Below are positions 21,720 to 32,280 of a DNA stretch of 64,000 nt, piece after piece. The stretch covers positions 1-64,000 of the forward strand of contig CAJXQU010000004.1 in NCBI GenBank assembly GCA_913058255.1, read 5' to 3'. This DNA comes from an uncultured Pseudomonadota bacterium (GTDB lineage: Bacteria > Pseudomonadota > Gammaproteobacteria > CAJXQU01). How positions within the stretch are numbered: position 1 is the stretch's first letter; each line of letters begins with the position of its first letter. The translations under genes were made by a program, and so were the position numbers. Under the pieces are notes generated by a model. That model saw nothing but the letters and a program-made list of their open reading frames with translations, did not search any database and was not told where the DNA came from.

Positions 21720-22442
21720 TTATAAATGATATTCAGATTTTTGTGCAAGTGATATGCCAGCGGAAGCTGTGACCAGCTTAAGTGTATGACGAGCTTGCTT
21801 GAAGTGATCTCCTAACAGGATCAGTTTTGGAATATCTGAAGGATTTTTTACGAGGTTGAGGATTAGAGAAAAGAGTTTAGTACGACCAAACTTATCAATC
21901 GAGCGCATAGCAGATGTTGGAATTAACGTATCGTAGCTATCGACAATACTTCTTATGACAATAAAAGGAAGCTGTTTTTGAGCCGCAGCAGAAGCGATAG
22001 CATAACTTTCCATGTCGACAGAAAGAGCACTCGTTCTGAGATAAAGTTGTGATTTTTGCTCTTGGTTGGTGAGCACTGTGTTGGACTGAAATAAAGGTGC
22101 ATGATGGATCTTGAGCTTAGAGGGAAGTTGCTGAAGAAGCTGTTGTCGCCAGTGATGATCAACTTTTAAGGCTTGACCATTGTCACTTAGGATTGACTCT
22201 GGAAGTAAAAGATCTCCAGGTTGAGCTGCTGAAGAAAGTGCTCCTGCGGTACCCCAACTGACTAGGTGTGATGCTCCAGCACTGATCAATTTTTGTGCTG
22301 CAGATCCTGAGTTCGTTGCACCCATTCCAGAAACTATCAATAAACTCTGATCAATCTCGATGATTTGGTTGAGTCGAGTGCTTTTTTCTGAAAAGCAATT
22401 AGCCTCTGAAGACAGGGCGGCGATAACGCCTACTCGACTCAT
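21720..22442 (-). CDS. hpnG: Hopanoid-associated nucleosidase/phosphorylase (HpnG-like)
   Basis: GVIAALSSEANCF, VSGMGATNSGSAAQKLISAGASHLVSWGTAGAL, VDMESYAIA; adjacent to shc. Confidence 0.8.
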   Translation of the reverse strand: MSRVGVIAALSSEANCFSEKSTRLNQIIEIDQSLLIVSGMGATNSGSAAQKLISAGASHLVSWGTAGALSSAAQPGDLLLPESILSDNGQALKVDHHWRQQLLQQLPSKLKIHHAPLFQSNTVLTNQEQKSQLYLRTSALSVDMESYAIASAAAQKQLPFIVIRSIVDSYDTLIPTSAMRSIDKFGRTKLFSLILNLVKNPSDIPKLILLGDHFKQARHTLKLVTASAGISLAQKSEYHL

Positions 22443-22445
22443 GCG

Positions 22446-24434
22446 CTAGGACTTTTGTGAGCGGTTGCGATATAAAGCTAAAGCCCAAAGAGGGAAGAAT
22501 TTTGTGTAGCCGTGGTACTTTAGATAAAACACCTTAGGAAAACCAGGGGCTGTAAAACTGTCATCCGACCAGAGCCCATCTTCTTGTTGATGGCTGATCA
22601 AGTAAGCAACAGCCTTTTTGACAGAGCTAGAGTCAGCTTGATCTGCGGCGATTAATCCCAGCATAGCCCATGCTGTTTGGTATGAGGTGCTTGAATGAGG
22701 TTGCTGATGTTTATCATCGTAATAGCTATCATTGCTTTCACCCCAACCTCCATCAAAGTGTTGCGTGCTTTTTAGCCAGTCAACGGCATTTTGGATCCAA
22801 GGCTGGTGCATATCCTGACCTGCAGCATCAAGCGCGCTAAGGACAGACCATGTTCCATAGATATAGTTTGTGCCCCAACGGCCAAACCATGATCCATTTA
22901 CATCTTGCGTATCTTTTAGGTACTGAATGGCTCGATGTAATGCAGGCTGATATTTTTCAGCGCTAGCCAAGCCTAATAAAGCGATACATCTTGCAGTGAC
23001 ATCCTCTGTTGGAGGATCAAGCAAAGCACCATGATCAGCAAAAGGGATATGGTTAAGGTAGTCGTGTGTGTTGTCTCTATCAAAGGCCGCGAAGCCTCCA
23101 TTTTTTGACTGCATGCCCATGACCCAATCAGCTGCTCTGGTGATATTTTCAGCATAACGCTCGTGATCAGCTATCGACATAGACCAGGCGATCAAAGAGG
23201 TATCATCTAGATCAGGGTAGTGAGAGTTCGCAAACTGAAAAGGCCAACCACCACCTTGTAGACTCGGATTATTCTCTCGCCAATCACCTGGCTCATCGCT
23301 GAGTTGTTGAGCACTGAGCCAATCAAGCCCGCGTATAACTGGGTTAGGAGCTTTTCCTTTTTTCTTCGCCATTTGCTCAAATTGATCTGCTTCATAAATG
23401 GCGAGTGAAGCAAGTCCTGTATCCCACATAGGTGATAAGCAAGGTTGGCAGTAGGCGGAATCTCCTTCTATCACTAGCAGTTTCTCTAATGAGGATTTTG
23501 TTTGTTTGACGAGTGAGTGCTCTTCATCATAACCGAGTAAGAGCAAGGCCTCATGAGCGTTGACCATCGCTGGAAAAATACCGCCAAGCCCGTCTTCACC
23601 ATTTAAGCGTTCAGTGATCCATTGTTCGGCTTTCTTTAAGGCCTTGCGACGAATAAATTTGGGAATAAGCGGTTCAAGTAAATTTCGGCCCATGTAATCC
23701 AAACCTAAGAATAAGTGACTCAGTTTGCTGGTTGGAAAGAAATACTTTTTTTCATCTTCCGGTGGTGTAAGAAATAGCTCAGGAATATCTATTCTGCGAG
23801 GGTTTGAAGCGGTAGGCTTTAACGAGCAAAGAATGAATAGCGGCACCATAACTGTGCGAGACCAATACGAAACCTTACTAATATGAAAAGGAAACCATTT
23901 CGGCAGTAGCATGACTTCAACAGGGATAAAGGGCACTGCACGCCAAGGAACTTGCGAAAATAGAGCAAGTGTAATTCTAGTAAAAACATTACTTTTTGCT
24001 GCGCCTCCACAAGAGAGAATAGCGTCTCGAGCGCTAGTCATGTGGGGCGAATCAGGAGCGTCACCAACCAGCTTAAGAGCAAAATAAGTTTTTACGGTGC
24101 AACTTAGATCGAAGGCCCCACCGTGATAGAGCGACCAGCCACCGTGTTCAGACTGATGTTCTCTGAGATAGTTGGCTATTTTTAACTCCAGCTTACGATC
24201 AATATCATCAGTGAAGTGCATCATCATGATGTATTCAGAGGGAATCGTGCAATCTGCCTCGAGAGGATAGTCCCAATAGCCGTCAGGATATTGCTGTGAT
24301 TCAAGTGTGGAGCGAGCGGCCTTGATTGAATCATCAAGGTTGTCACAGAGCAGTTTGTGGACTGCGTGACTGAGTTTATGTTGGGTTGAACCGCCTTCTT
24401 CCTCGGTTAACTTAAACCATGGCGGATTTAGCAT
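22446..24434 (-). CDS. shc: Squalene-hopene cyclase
   Basis: QW motifs (DGYWDYPLEADC, NGGFAAFDRDN, HFDGGWGESNDSY), catalytic YPDLDDTSLIAW (DxDD), WFGRWGTNYIYGTW. Confidence 0.96.
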   Translation of the reverse strand: MLNPPWFKLTEEEGGSTQHKLSHAVHKLLCDNLDDSIKAARSTLESQQYPDGYWDYPLEADCTIPSEYIMMMHFTDDIDRKLELKIANYLREHQSEHGGWSLYHGGAFDLSCTVKTYFALKLVGDAPDSPHMTSARDAILSCGGAAKSNVFTRITLALFSQVPWRAVPFIPVEVMLLPKWFPFHISKVSYWSRTVMVPLFILCSLKPTASNPRRIDIPELFLTPPEDEKKYFFPTSKLSHLFLGLDYMGRNLLEPLIPKFIRRKALKKAEQWITERLNGEDGLGGIFPAMVNAHEALLLLGYDEEHSLVKQTKSSLEKLLVIEGDSAYCQPCLSPMWDTGLASLAIYEADQFEQMAKKKGKAPNPVIRGLDWLSAQQLSDEPGDWRENNPSLQGGGWPFQFANSHYPDLDDTSLIAWSMSIADHERYAENITRAADWVMGMQSKNGGFAAFDRDNTHDYLNHIPFADHGALLDPPTEDVTARCIALLGLASAEKYQPALHRAIQYLKDTQDVNGSWFGRWGTNYIYGTWSVLSALDAAGQDMHQPWIQNAVDWLKSTQHFDGGWGESNDSYYDDKHQQPHSSTSYQTAWAMLGLIAADQADSSSVKKAVAYLISHQQEDGLWSDDSFTAPGFPKVFYLKYHGYTKFFPLWALALYRNRSQKS

Positions 24435-24557
24435 CTCGCGATCTCAAGCAAAAAGTGCCTGAAGCCAACACCATAATTTTTGGCAAGCATAGTGGTTTCG
24501 CTCATTTATTTTCCAACAATCCTTATTGAGAAACCGTCCTTGTAACATCACCCCTAA

Positions 24558-25604
24558 CTAGATGATTTTCTCATGAATGTTCTTTTCGGGCAAACCTGAA
24601 ATTGCATAATTAAATAATAACTTCAATAACTTATCTTGGCTTACAAAAAGGCTTGTTAAAAAGATCGTTGTTTTAACACTCCGTCGAGATATTTTGACCT
24701 GATCTCCGTGGCTAAAGTTACGATCTTTGTTTATTTTATTTAAAGTTAAGACTGCCATGCCTATCGCCCATAGACAAAATTTACGGATACCTCTCTCATC
24801 TTTGGGAATGAGTAACGTGTATTCCAAAGCATTCTCAAGGTGTCCACGAGCAATGCCTAATAGTTCACCTAAGCCTTGGTGAAAAGCAGGATCATTACTC
24901 CCAGCTTTCAGATTACTTAAGTCAAAACCATACTTAGAGAAGGTTGCTTGAGGGAGCCAGCAAGCACCTCGCTGCTGATCATCCCAAATATCTTTGAGAA
25001 TATTGGTCATTTGAAGACCTTGTCCAAAGGAAACGGAAAGCTTCTTCAAAGTTTCTGCATGCTGATTAATTTCTTCGCTGTAATCGCAAAAGAGATCGGC
25101 AAGCATTTCACCAACTACACCTGCAACGTAATAACAGTAGTCATCCATGGCAACTTGATCTGGCAAGCCATTGAGCGTTTCTTTTTCTTGATAATCAGCC
25201 ATGCCTTTGGCCATAATCCGCACGCAGCGTGCGAGGGCTCTTTTTTGATTATTATTATAATTCTGAGTGATCCGGATGACTCGATCAGTATTTTTGATCA
25301 GATCGCGTTCGGCTTCTAATGTCTGATCCGAAAGTAAGGGAAATAACTGGGTTGCAAAATCTTCAGCGGACTGGTTACCTTCAACGACCTGAATAAACTG
25401 ATTCGTAAATAAACATTTTTGTTCTACTGAAAGTGTCGGCTCGTCTTCTACAGTATCCGCAATACGGCACAATAAGTAGGCATTACCAACGACACATTTT
25501 AGCTGAGCGGGCAATTGTGGAATGGTGAGTGCGAAGGTTCTGGAAACGCCTTGCAAAATATCTGTTTGGTAGGCGAAATCTTCTGGAGAAGGTAGCTGAT
25601 ACAT
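24558..25604 (-). CDS. Squalene/phytoene synthase family protein, probably squalene synthase
   Basis: VSRTFALTIPQLP, YLLCRIADTVEDEP, FGQGLQMTNILKDIWDDQQRGACWLP. Confidence 0.9.
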   Translation of the reverse strand: MYQLPSPEDFAYQTDILQGVSRTFALTIPQLPAQLKCVVGNAYLLCRIADTVEDEPTLSVEQKCLFTNQFIQVVEGNQSAEDFATQLFPLLSDQTLEAERDLIKNTDRVIRITQNYNNNQKRALARCVRIMAKGMADYQEKETLNGLPDQVAMDDYCYYVAGVVGEMLADLFCDYSEEINQHAETLKKLSVSFGQGLQMTNILKDIWDDQQRGACWLPQATFSKYGFDLSNLKAGSNDPAFHQGLGELLGIARGHLENALEYTLLIPKDERGIRKFCLWAIGMAVLTLNKINKDRNFSHGDQVKISRRSVKTTIFLTSLFVSQDKLLKLLFNYAISGLPEKNIHEKII

Positions 25605-25669
25605 ATGAGGTAAATATTACCACAGTCTAGTTCAGTGATAAGTACTTGATCTCGAATTAGGCGGATAAA

Positions 25670-25700
25670 AAAAGGCCCTGTAAAAATACAGGGCCTTTTC
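25670..25700. terminator. Bidirectional-looking rho-independent terminator (AAGGCCCTGTA/TACAGGGCCTT)
   Basis: 11-bp perfect stem flanked by A-tract and T-tract. Confidence 0.85.
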
Positions 25701-25754
25701 AATAAGCTAAAGTCGACACTCACTCCAGAGAGGTCATGTCGATGTTCTACTTAC

Positions 25755-26600
25755 TTATTCTACAACGATTAACTCAACACGACGGTTCATGTAACGACCA
25801 TCTTCCATTGTGTTATCCGCGATAGGTTGTGACTCACCCATACCTGTAGAACTCAAACGTGAACCACTAACACCATTTTTAATCAGATAGTCAACTACAG
25901 ATGCAGCGCGACTTTCAGATAGGCTTTGGTTGTAGCTTTCAGAGCCACGGCTATCAGTATGACCAACGATTTGAACGTTAACTAAAGAGTTCGCGTTCAA
26001 TGTTGAAACAGCTTCATCAAGTTTAGCTTGTGAATCATAAGTTAGATCATTGCTGTCGTAAGCGAAGTTAACACCATCAAGTGTCATTAAAGTTTCACCG
26101 ACTTGAGGGCAACCGTTAGCTTCAACTTCAACACCTGCTGGAGTACCTGGGCATTGGTCGTTGTCATTAATCACGCCATCGTTGTCGCTATCCAGAGCAC
26201 AACCATCATGGCCTACTGTTGTTCCTGCTGGAGTGTTAGGACATTGATCATCACCATCGTTGACACCGTCGCCATCGCTATCTTTAACAACTGGGCAGCC
26301 TGTAGAATCAACTTCTGTGCCTGCTAATGTGCCTGGGCATTGATCTACATCATCGTTTACGCCATCACCATCTGAATCAGAAGGGCCATTGCTACAAAGT
26401 AAATAGCCTGCAGCTGCGCCTATAACAGAACTACCTACAACTGGGTCATGATCATCGTCTATGGCAGTTGCTGCTATACCACCACCAATGGCACCACCAA
26501 TAAGCGCGCAGAGGCCAGGATGCATATTTGAACCTGAGCTAGCACAGCCGCCTAGCGTCAAGCCTGCGACTAGCAGTAATACAATTGAATTTAATTTTTT
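25755..26600 (-). CDS. OmpA-family lipoprotein with thrombospondin type-3-like Ca-binding repeats
   Basis: Lipobox-like LTLGGCAS; DSDGDGVNDxxDQCPxTPAGxxV x3; OmpA C-terminal NVQIVGHTDSRGSESYNQSLSESRA. Confidence 0.92.
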   Translation of the reverse strand, partial: KKLNSIVLLLVAGLTLGGCASSGSNMHPGLCALIGGAIGGGIAATAIDDDHDPVVGSSVIGAAAGYLLCSNGPSDSDGDGVNDDVDQCPGTLAGTEVDSTGCPVVKDSDGDGVNDGDDQCPNTPAGTTVGHDGCALDSDNDGVINDNDQCPGTPAGVEVEANGCPQVGETLMTLDGVNFAYDSNDLTYDSQAKLDEAVSTLNANSLVNVQIVGHTDSRGSESYNQSLSESRAASVVDYLIKNGVSGSRLSSTGMGESQPIADNTMEDGRYMNRRVELIVVE

Positions 26601-27466
26601 CATAATACTTTCTTCCCGATTGTTGCAAAAAAACACAAATTAGAATGGCGAACCTTTACGGTAAGCACTTCTGGTCTCCGGGTAATCTTTATAGCGCACA
26701 TAAGAAAATGGCGCTAACCCAACCCCCCTAATGTGGAATTTTAAATTAAAAGTCTAGTCAGAAGCAAGGTTGTTGAACATCTATCTAATCACAAGCACAG
26801 TAAAAGCCATAAGATATGGCATTAAAGCGAATATTTATGCAAGGAATAATGTGGTTTAAATGCAACAAAAAAGCCTGCTTTGTTGTATCTATATTTTTGC
26901 TCTTTATATTCTGCCAAGTAGCAAAGGCGGATCTATAAACCAAGCACCTTTTCATTGATGCTATCAAAATGATGAGCAGAGATGACGTTAAGACTATTTT
27001 GAATGGTCTTACAGGATTTTGCTAGACGTTATTTCCAGCCAAAAATGTCAATACGGTTTGCCGCAAAAGCGAACCTTAGTTGTACAAGGAAGTCTCTCCA
27101 GTATTGGTGTTGTTAAATCATATGATGCGGTAATAACACAACACGAAAGTATGCCATTCGTAGCAGATATTAAGGCAAGTATGCTAGAGTATGCTGCACA
27201 AAAATCAATGAATGGTATAGTTAGCTGTTGAAGAAGCTGCTATTAGAGAAAATTCAGTAAAAAGAGAACAGCTATTTTGTTGAAAACAAGTATTTGGATA
27301 TTATAGAGAATTTTTTTCTAAAAACTTGATAGGTTGTTGGGAGTGAGTTGTGCGAAGAGTAAGCCGAGACAATTAAGTATAATTCTGCTAGTGAAACATA
27401 GTTGAAAACTAAAATTTGTTACGGATAATTTATATTTTAAGATTGAAAATTTAAAGGGGAATAAAA

Positions 27467-27877
27467 ATGGGAATGGTTTCAGAGTTTAAAGAATTTGCAA
27501 TGAAAGGCAATGTCATGGACATGGCTGTCGGTATCATCATAGGTGGTGCTTTTGGAAAGATCATCAGTTCATTAGTTGACGATATTATTATGCCTGTTGT
27601 CGGTAAGGCTATGGGGGGAGTAGATTTTAGTCAGTTATTCTTAAATCTGGGTGAAGGCACTTTCACTACATTGGAGGCAGCAAAAGAAGCCGGAGCAGCC
27701 ACTTTGAATTACGGTAGCTTTTTCCAGTCGGCACTGGACTTTTTGATTATAGCATTTGCAATTTTCATGATGATCAAAGCCATGAATAGCGCGAAGAAAG
27801 AAGAGAAAGAAGCCCCTGCAGCACCCGCTGCGGAAGAAGTTTTGTTGACTGAAATTCGTGATTTATTGAAAAAATAA
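27467..27877 (+). CDS. mscL: Large-conductance mechanosensitive channel MscL
   Basis: [41 protein letters not shown]. Confidence 0.98.
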   Translation: MGMVSEFKEFAMKGNVMDMAVGIIIGGAFGKIISSLVDDIIMPVVGKAMGGVDFSQLFLNLGEGTFTTLEAAKEAGAATLNYGSFFQSALDFLIIAFAIFMMIKAMNSAKKEEKEAPAAPAAEEVLLTEIRDLLKK

Positions 27878-27903
27878 AAAAGAGTTTCTAACTAGTTCTA
27901 TCA

Positions 27904-27935
27904 AAAGCCTACTCCAGTTTGGAGTGGGCTTTTTT
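27904..27935 (+). terminator. Rho-independent terminator after mscL
   Basis: AAAGCCTACTCC agttt GGAGTGGGCTTTTTT. Confidence 0.85.
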
Positions 27936-28608
27936 ATGCGACAGGCTTTATTAACTCGCGTGCTTGTTCAACCCAATTTTCACGTTCAACCCGACCACTA
28001 AAATCCATCTGTTCATTGATCCAGTGAATATTACCTTCAGTGAACTCAGCAATCTGTTCATAATGGTAAACTCCTAATTGATTTAAAGTCGACTCAATTT
28101 TTGGACCGATACCATTGATTTGTTTTAAGTCATCAGCAGTACCATCCAATTGTTCAAGATTTTCTGGAGGAATACTTTTCGTGGACTCAAAAAGTTCAGT
28201 CTGCTGTTGTGTTTGCAGAACTTTTTGTGTGTGGGCTTCTTCAATTTGACTTAGTTCATTTCTCAGCCTATCTAAGGGGTGGCTCTTAGATTCAGAAGCA
28301 ACTTTCTCGGGTTTGGGCAACACGTTTTTATTTGACATAAACGGTATTGTCGAGACTTCTTCGTTTTGTGTACTTTCTAAAGCAAAATTTTCACTATGCT
28401 TATTGTTAGCTTGAGGACTAAGTTGATCGAGATCCGATTGAAGTCGATTATTCTCATTTTGCAGAGCGTGATGTTTTGAGCGCCACTGATTTTCTGAGAC
28501 AAGTAAGCGAGATTCAAAGCCGAAACCTCGGGTGGCCCAGCCAATAAAAAAACCAACGACAGCTGCCAAGATCAAGAATAAAAGTATTTGTAGTAAGAGA
28601 TAATCCAT
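27934..28608 (-). CDS. Membrane-anchored protein with C-terminal helix-hairpin-helix-like domain
   Basis: N-terminal TM, central coiled-coil-like region, C-terminal LKQINGIGPKIESTLNQLGVYHYEQIAEFT. Confidence 0.75.
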   Translation of the reverse strand: MDYLLLQILLFLILAAVVGFFIGWATRGFGFESRLLVSENQWRSKHHALQNENNRLQSDLDQLSPQANNKHSENFALESTQNEEVSTIPFMSNKNVLPKPEKVASESKSHPLDRLRNELSQIEEAHTQKVLQTQQQTELFESTKSIPPENLEQLDGTADDLKQINGIGPKIESTLNQLGVYHYEQIAEFTEGNIHWINEQMDFSGRVERENWVEQARELIKPVA

Positions 28609-28622
28609 AATTCGCTAGCTTC

Positions 28623-29318
28623 TCACGGGGTAATTTTAATTTCAATTCGACGGTTACGTTTGCGACCCGCTGCAGTACTATTAGTATCTCTAGGGGAAGA
28701 GTCTCCGTAACCTACCGCCCTTAATCGGTCAAGAGGTATGCTTTTGTTTTTAAAGTATTTAAGCACAGACTCGGCTCGATTCAGGCTAAGTGTAATATTT
28801 TGATTGGTGTCACCAACATTATCAGTGTGCCCTGCTATTTTTATCAGACTTTCCGGACATGTTTCTATAATGCTAACAAGTTTTTTTAGTAAAGGTTGGC
28901 TGGCTTTTGATATTTTGCTACTACCTGAGGAAAACTCAATAGAATGCTGTTGTAGTTGTTGATCTATATTTTCTTGACACTGTCCAGTAAGAGGTTTGAC
29001 AACGAGTGAATGGTTGATAGATTTTGGCTTGTCAGGGTTTAGGTTTTTGCACTGACATTCGACCTTACGAACCCCCCAAACAGCCATGATCAACTTTTCA
29101 GCTTTACTAATAGAAGTCTGATCAGGCGCTTCACCTTCTAAAATGGCATCTCGCCCACTGATTGAGACCTGAGCCCAAGCGATGTTCTCTGAGGAAAGAA
29201 CAAGGTTTGCTCGATCTTTTAGATCATACTCAATGTTATCGGCTGTAAAATAAATTGCCGCAACATAGGTAAGTGACAAGAATGCCAAGCCAACTATCCA
29301 GATAACGATCCGTGCCAT
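28623..29318 (-). CDS. OmpA-family protein with BON-like N-terminal region
   Basis: TM anchor, ISGRDAILEGEAPDQTSISKAEKLIMAVWGVRKVE (BON-like), C-terminal IKIAGHTDNVGDTNQNITLSLNRAESV. Confidence 0.82.
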   Translation of the reverse strand: MARIVIWIVGLAFLSLTYVAAIYFTADNIEYDLKDRANLVLSSENIAWAQVSISGRDAILEGEAPDQTSISKAEKLIMAVWGVRKVECQCKNLNPDKPKSINHSLVVKPLTGQCQENIDQQLQQHSIEFSSGSSKISKASQPLLKKLVSIIETCPESLIKIAGHTDNVGDTNQNITLSLNRAESVLKYFKNKSIPLDRLRAVGYGDSSPRDTNSTAAGRKRNRRIEIKITP

Positions 29319-29457
29319 ACTTTTCTCGATTAAATGATCCCAACGCTCAGTCGTCCTAGTGCTCTTCTACTAACAAAAGGAACATGAGAACTTTCAAACC
29401 GAACAAACTCACCTTAATATAGCACCTTAAATCGCATCATCAAAAAGGAAAATAATA

Positions 29458-29874
29458 ATGTTCATTATCCGATCAATCCCACTTTTTGCATTAATTTGGC
29501 TTGCTTACAATGGTCTGACCTTTTTCTCAGAGCTTGGCAGTATTGATAAGTTACTGTTTTCTTTTGAGCTTCCATCAAAAGTTATCTGGAATATAACGGT
29601 TGGTGATGTATTGATTTTTGCCGGGATTCTTTTTTTATATGTCGAGATCTTCAAGGCAACACGAACCACAGCGGGTTCAATTCTTGATCACACACTTTCG
29701 ATGGTCGTCTTTGTCGGTATGCTGCTACAGTTCATTCTTAGTCAAAAAGCTGGAAACTCAACCTTTGCTGCAATCACATTGATGGCTTTAGTCGATGTCG
29801 TCGCAGGTTTTACTGTGACCATTATTTCAGCAAGGCGAGACTTTGGTTTTGGAGGAAATAATCCTGATGTCTGA
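29458..29874 (+). CDS. Four-TM membrane protein of unknown function
   Basis: 138 aa hydrophobic; stop overlaps start of the downstream ATPase gene. Confidence 0.75.
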   Translation: MFIIRSIPLFALIWLAYNGLTFFSELGSIDKLLFSFELPSKVIWNITVGDVLIFAGILFLYVEIFKATRTTAGSILDHTLSMVVFVGMLLQFILSQKAGNSTFAAITLMALVDVVAGFTVTIISARRDFGFGGNNPDV

Positions 29875-31333
29875 TCCTATTTCAATTTATATCGGCAAAG
29901 GTGAGAAGCAACAAAGTCTCGATCTTAAACTGGCAAATCGGCATGGTTTGATTGCTGGAGCGACAGGAACGGGGAAAACAGTTTCTTTACAAATTTTGGC
30001 TGAAGGATTTTCTAGTCAAGGTGTGCCGGTATTCATGGCCGATGTAAAGGGAGACCTTTCTGGTATCTCTCAAGCAGGTAAAGCTCATAAGAAACTTGAA
30101 GAAAGAGCGAATACCATCGGTTTTGATGATTATGAGTATCGAGAGTTTCCAACGGTTTTCTGGGATTTATACGGAAAACAAGGCCACCCGATCAGAACAA
30201 CGATCTCAGAGATGGGCCCCTTGTTACTCTCCCGATTATTGGAACTTAATGACACGCAAGAAGGTGTGGTCAATATTGTTTTTAAACTGGCCGATGATGA
30301 AGGTATGTTATTACTGGATCTGAAAGATTTTCGTGCCATGCTGAATTTTGTTGGAGAGAATGCAAAAGAATTAACGACCGAGTATGGAAATGTCAGTCGA
30401 GCTTCAGTCGGCGCGATCCAACGACGTTTATTGGTTCTGGAGCAACAGGGAGGTGAGAACTTCTTTGGAGAGCCTGCGCTTGATCTTGAGCACATTATGC
30501 AAACAAATTCAGAAGGTTATGGTTATATCAATATCCTCGCCGCAGATAAGTTGATGCAAAATCCCCGAATGTATTCCACTTTTCTATTATGGATGTTGTC
30601 GGAATTATTTGAAGAGTTACCTGAAGTAGGCGATCCAGATAAACCCAAGCTAGTGTTCTTTTTTGATGAAGCTCATCTACTTTTTAATCGTGCTCCAAGA
30701 GCTTTGATCGAGAAAGTGGAACAAGTGGTCAAACTGATCCGCTCAAAAGGAGTAGGGATTTATTTTGTCACCCAGAATCCTACGGATATTCCGGAGGGCG
30801 TTCTTAGCCAACTCGGCAACCGTATTCAGCATGCGCTTCGAGCTTATACACCAAGAGAACAGAAAGCAGTGCGAGTCGCAGCTGAAACGTTCAGAGTTAA
30901 CCCAAAGTTTGATGCTGCTAAGGCGATTACTGAGCTTGGTGTTGGTGAAGCGCTGGTGTCGACGTTACAGAAAAAAGGCGTGCCGAGTATTGTTGATCGA
31001 ACCTTGATCAGACCGCCTTCATCTCGGCTTGGTCCAGTAAAAAGAACTGAACGCAAGATCGTGATCGAAAATAGTCATATCATGGGAGTTTACGATGAAA
31101 CAATTGATCGTGAGTCTGCTTTTGAAAAACTAAAACAACGAGCAGAAAAGAGCGAAGAAAGTGATGCGCCAAAAGCCCGGCGTTTAGGCCAGACAAAATC
31201 AAAAGCCAAACGTGGGCGTCAAAGGCAAAGCATTTTGGAAACACTGGGTAAGAGTGTTGCGCGAACCATGGGAAGCAGCATAGGACGGCAGATTATTCGA
31301 GGTCTATTGGGGTCTATCTTCAAAGGGCGTTAA
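29867..31333 (+). CDS. HerA/FtsK-like ATPase, DUF853 (YjgR) family
   Basis: GLIAGATGTGKTVSLQILAEGFSSQGVPVFMADVKGDLSGI; VFFFDEAHLLF; ATG at 29867. Confidence 0.92.
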   Translation: MSDPISIYIGKGEKQQSLDLKLANRHGLIAGATGTGKTVSLQILAEGFSSQGVPVFMADVKGDLSGISQAGKAHKKLEERANTIGFDDYEYREFPTVFWDLYGKQGHPIRTTISEMGPLLLSRLLELNDTQEGVVNIVFKLADDEGMLLLDLKDFRAMLNFVGENAKELTTEYGNVSRASVGAIQRRLLVLEQQGGENFFGEPALDLEHIMQTNSEGYGYINILAADKLMQNPRMYSTFLLWMLSELFEELPEVGDPDKPKLVFFFDEAHLLFNRAPRALIEKVEQVVKLIRSKGVGIYFVTQNPTDIPEGVLSQLGNRIQHALRAYTPREQKAVRVAAETFRVNPKFDAAKAITELGVGEALVSTLQKKGVPSIVDRTLIRPPSSRLGPVKRTERKIVIENSHIMGVYDETIDRESAFEKLKQRAEKSEESDAPKARRLGQTKSKAKRGRQRQSILETLGKSVARTMGSSIGRQIIRGLLGSIFKGR

Positions 31334-31392
31334 ATATAAAGTTTTAGGCATTGATATTGCTTACTCCTGATTAAGACGATCAGGAGACCGAT

Positions 31393-32280
31393 ATGTTTTT
31401 GCCAATAATCAGGAATAAAAAAAAGAAGGCCATCTTATTGACTGGTGCAATGTTGATGGTTTTTCATCGAGCAGTTTCATATTCAGGTGTCTCCGAAGAA
31501 GTACGCTTGGCAACAACAGTACCTGTAGAAGCTGTCGGTGAGGTAGCAATAAAGCCTGCAGCCGTGAAGAAAGTAGTCGCACAAAGTCAGAAAGGAATTA
31601 TCGAAAAATTTGAACCTGCCGTCGTTCAACAAAAACAAGTTGATAGAAGGGCTTTTGAATTGGACAAGCTCGTTCAACCTATCACCACAGTGACCGAATT
31701 TATTGGTGGTCAACAAGAACGAAATCGCGGCAGTGGTTTTGTTGTTGGGAATCGCTTTTTTACGGTTCATCATAATCTAACAACGTCGTTCCCATCGCTG
31801 CGAGTCAAAAGTACGAGCTTTATTGATGGAATGTCTGTAACCCAACCGGTTTTTTTTAATAAAGAACAAGATGTTGCGGTGTTCGATTTATCTGATCGAC
31901 TTTGTGTAAAACACTGCAACAAAACGGAGGTTGATTATTCCCCTAATCTCAAGAAGGCAAGAAAGGTTTATTGGTTGAGAAAATTTCAAGAAGATTTTAT
32001 CTTGAAAGAGGCACGCATTGTAGGTGCTGTAACGTTTGGAGATACACATAAGCCTGCGGGACTTAGCTGTGGTAGCCAGTCTGTGGTGTTGGTAGATCAA
32101 CCTTTTATTCCGGGCAGCTCAGGCTCTCCGTTAATGGATGCTGAAACGGGGAAAATCATTGGGGTAATACAAGGAAGTGTTGATGAAAACGGTAATTCAA
32201 AAGGCTACTTTAAACCGATCAATTGTGTGTTGGCGATGTTGGCTGAGGCACAATCAACCCGAGCAATAGCGAAGTTATAA
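31393..32280 (+). CDS. Trypsin-like serine protease with N-terminal membrane anchor
   Basis: RGSGFVVGNRFFTVHHNL (His), DVAVFDL (Asp), PGSSGSPL (Ser). Confidence 0.85.
   Translation: MFLPIIRNKKKKAILLTGAMLMVFHRAVSYSGVSEEVRLATTVPVEAVGEVAIKPAAVKKVVAQSQKGIIEKFEPAVVQQKQVDRRAFELDKLVQPITTVTEFIGGQQERNRGSGFVVGNRFFTVHHNLTTSFPSLRVKSTSFIDGMSVTQPVFFNKEQDVAVFDLSDRLCVKHCNKTEVDYSPNLKKARKVYWLRKFQEDFILKEARIVGAVTFGDTHKPAGLSCGSQSVVLVDQPFIPGSSGSPLMDAETGKIIGVIQGSVDENGNSKGYFKPINCVLAMLAEAQSTRAIAKL

Noticed and set aside
27019-27231. 70-aa plus-strand ORF upstream of mscL
   Set aside because: No recognisable motif, no clear ribosome-binding site, and surrounding sequence looks like AT-rich spacer; not confident it is coding.
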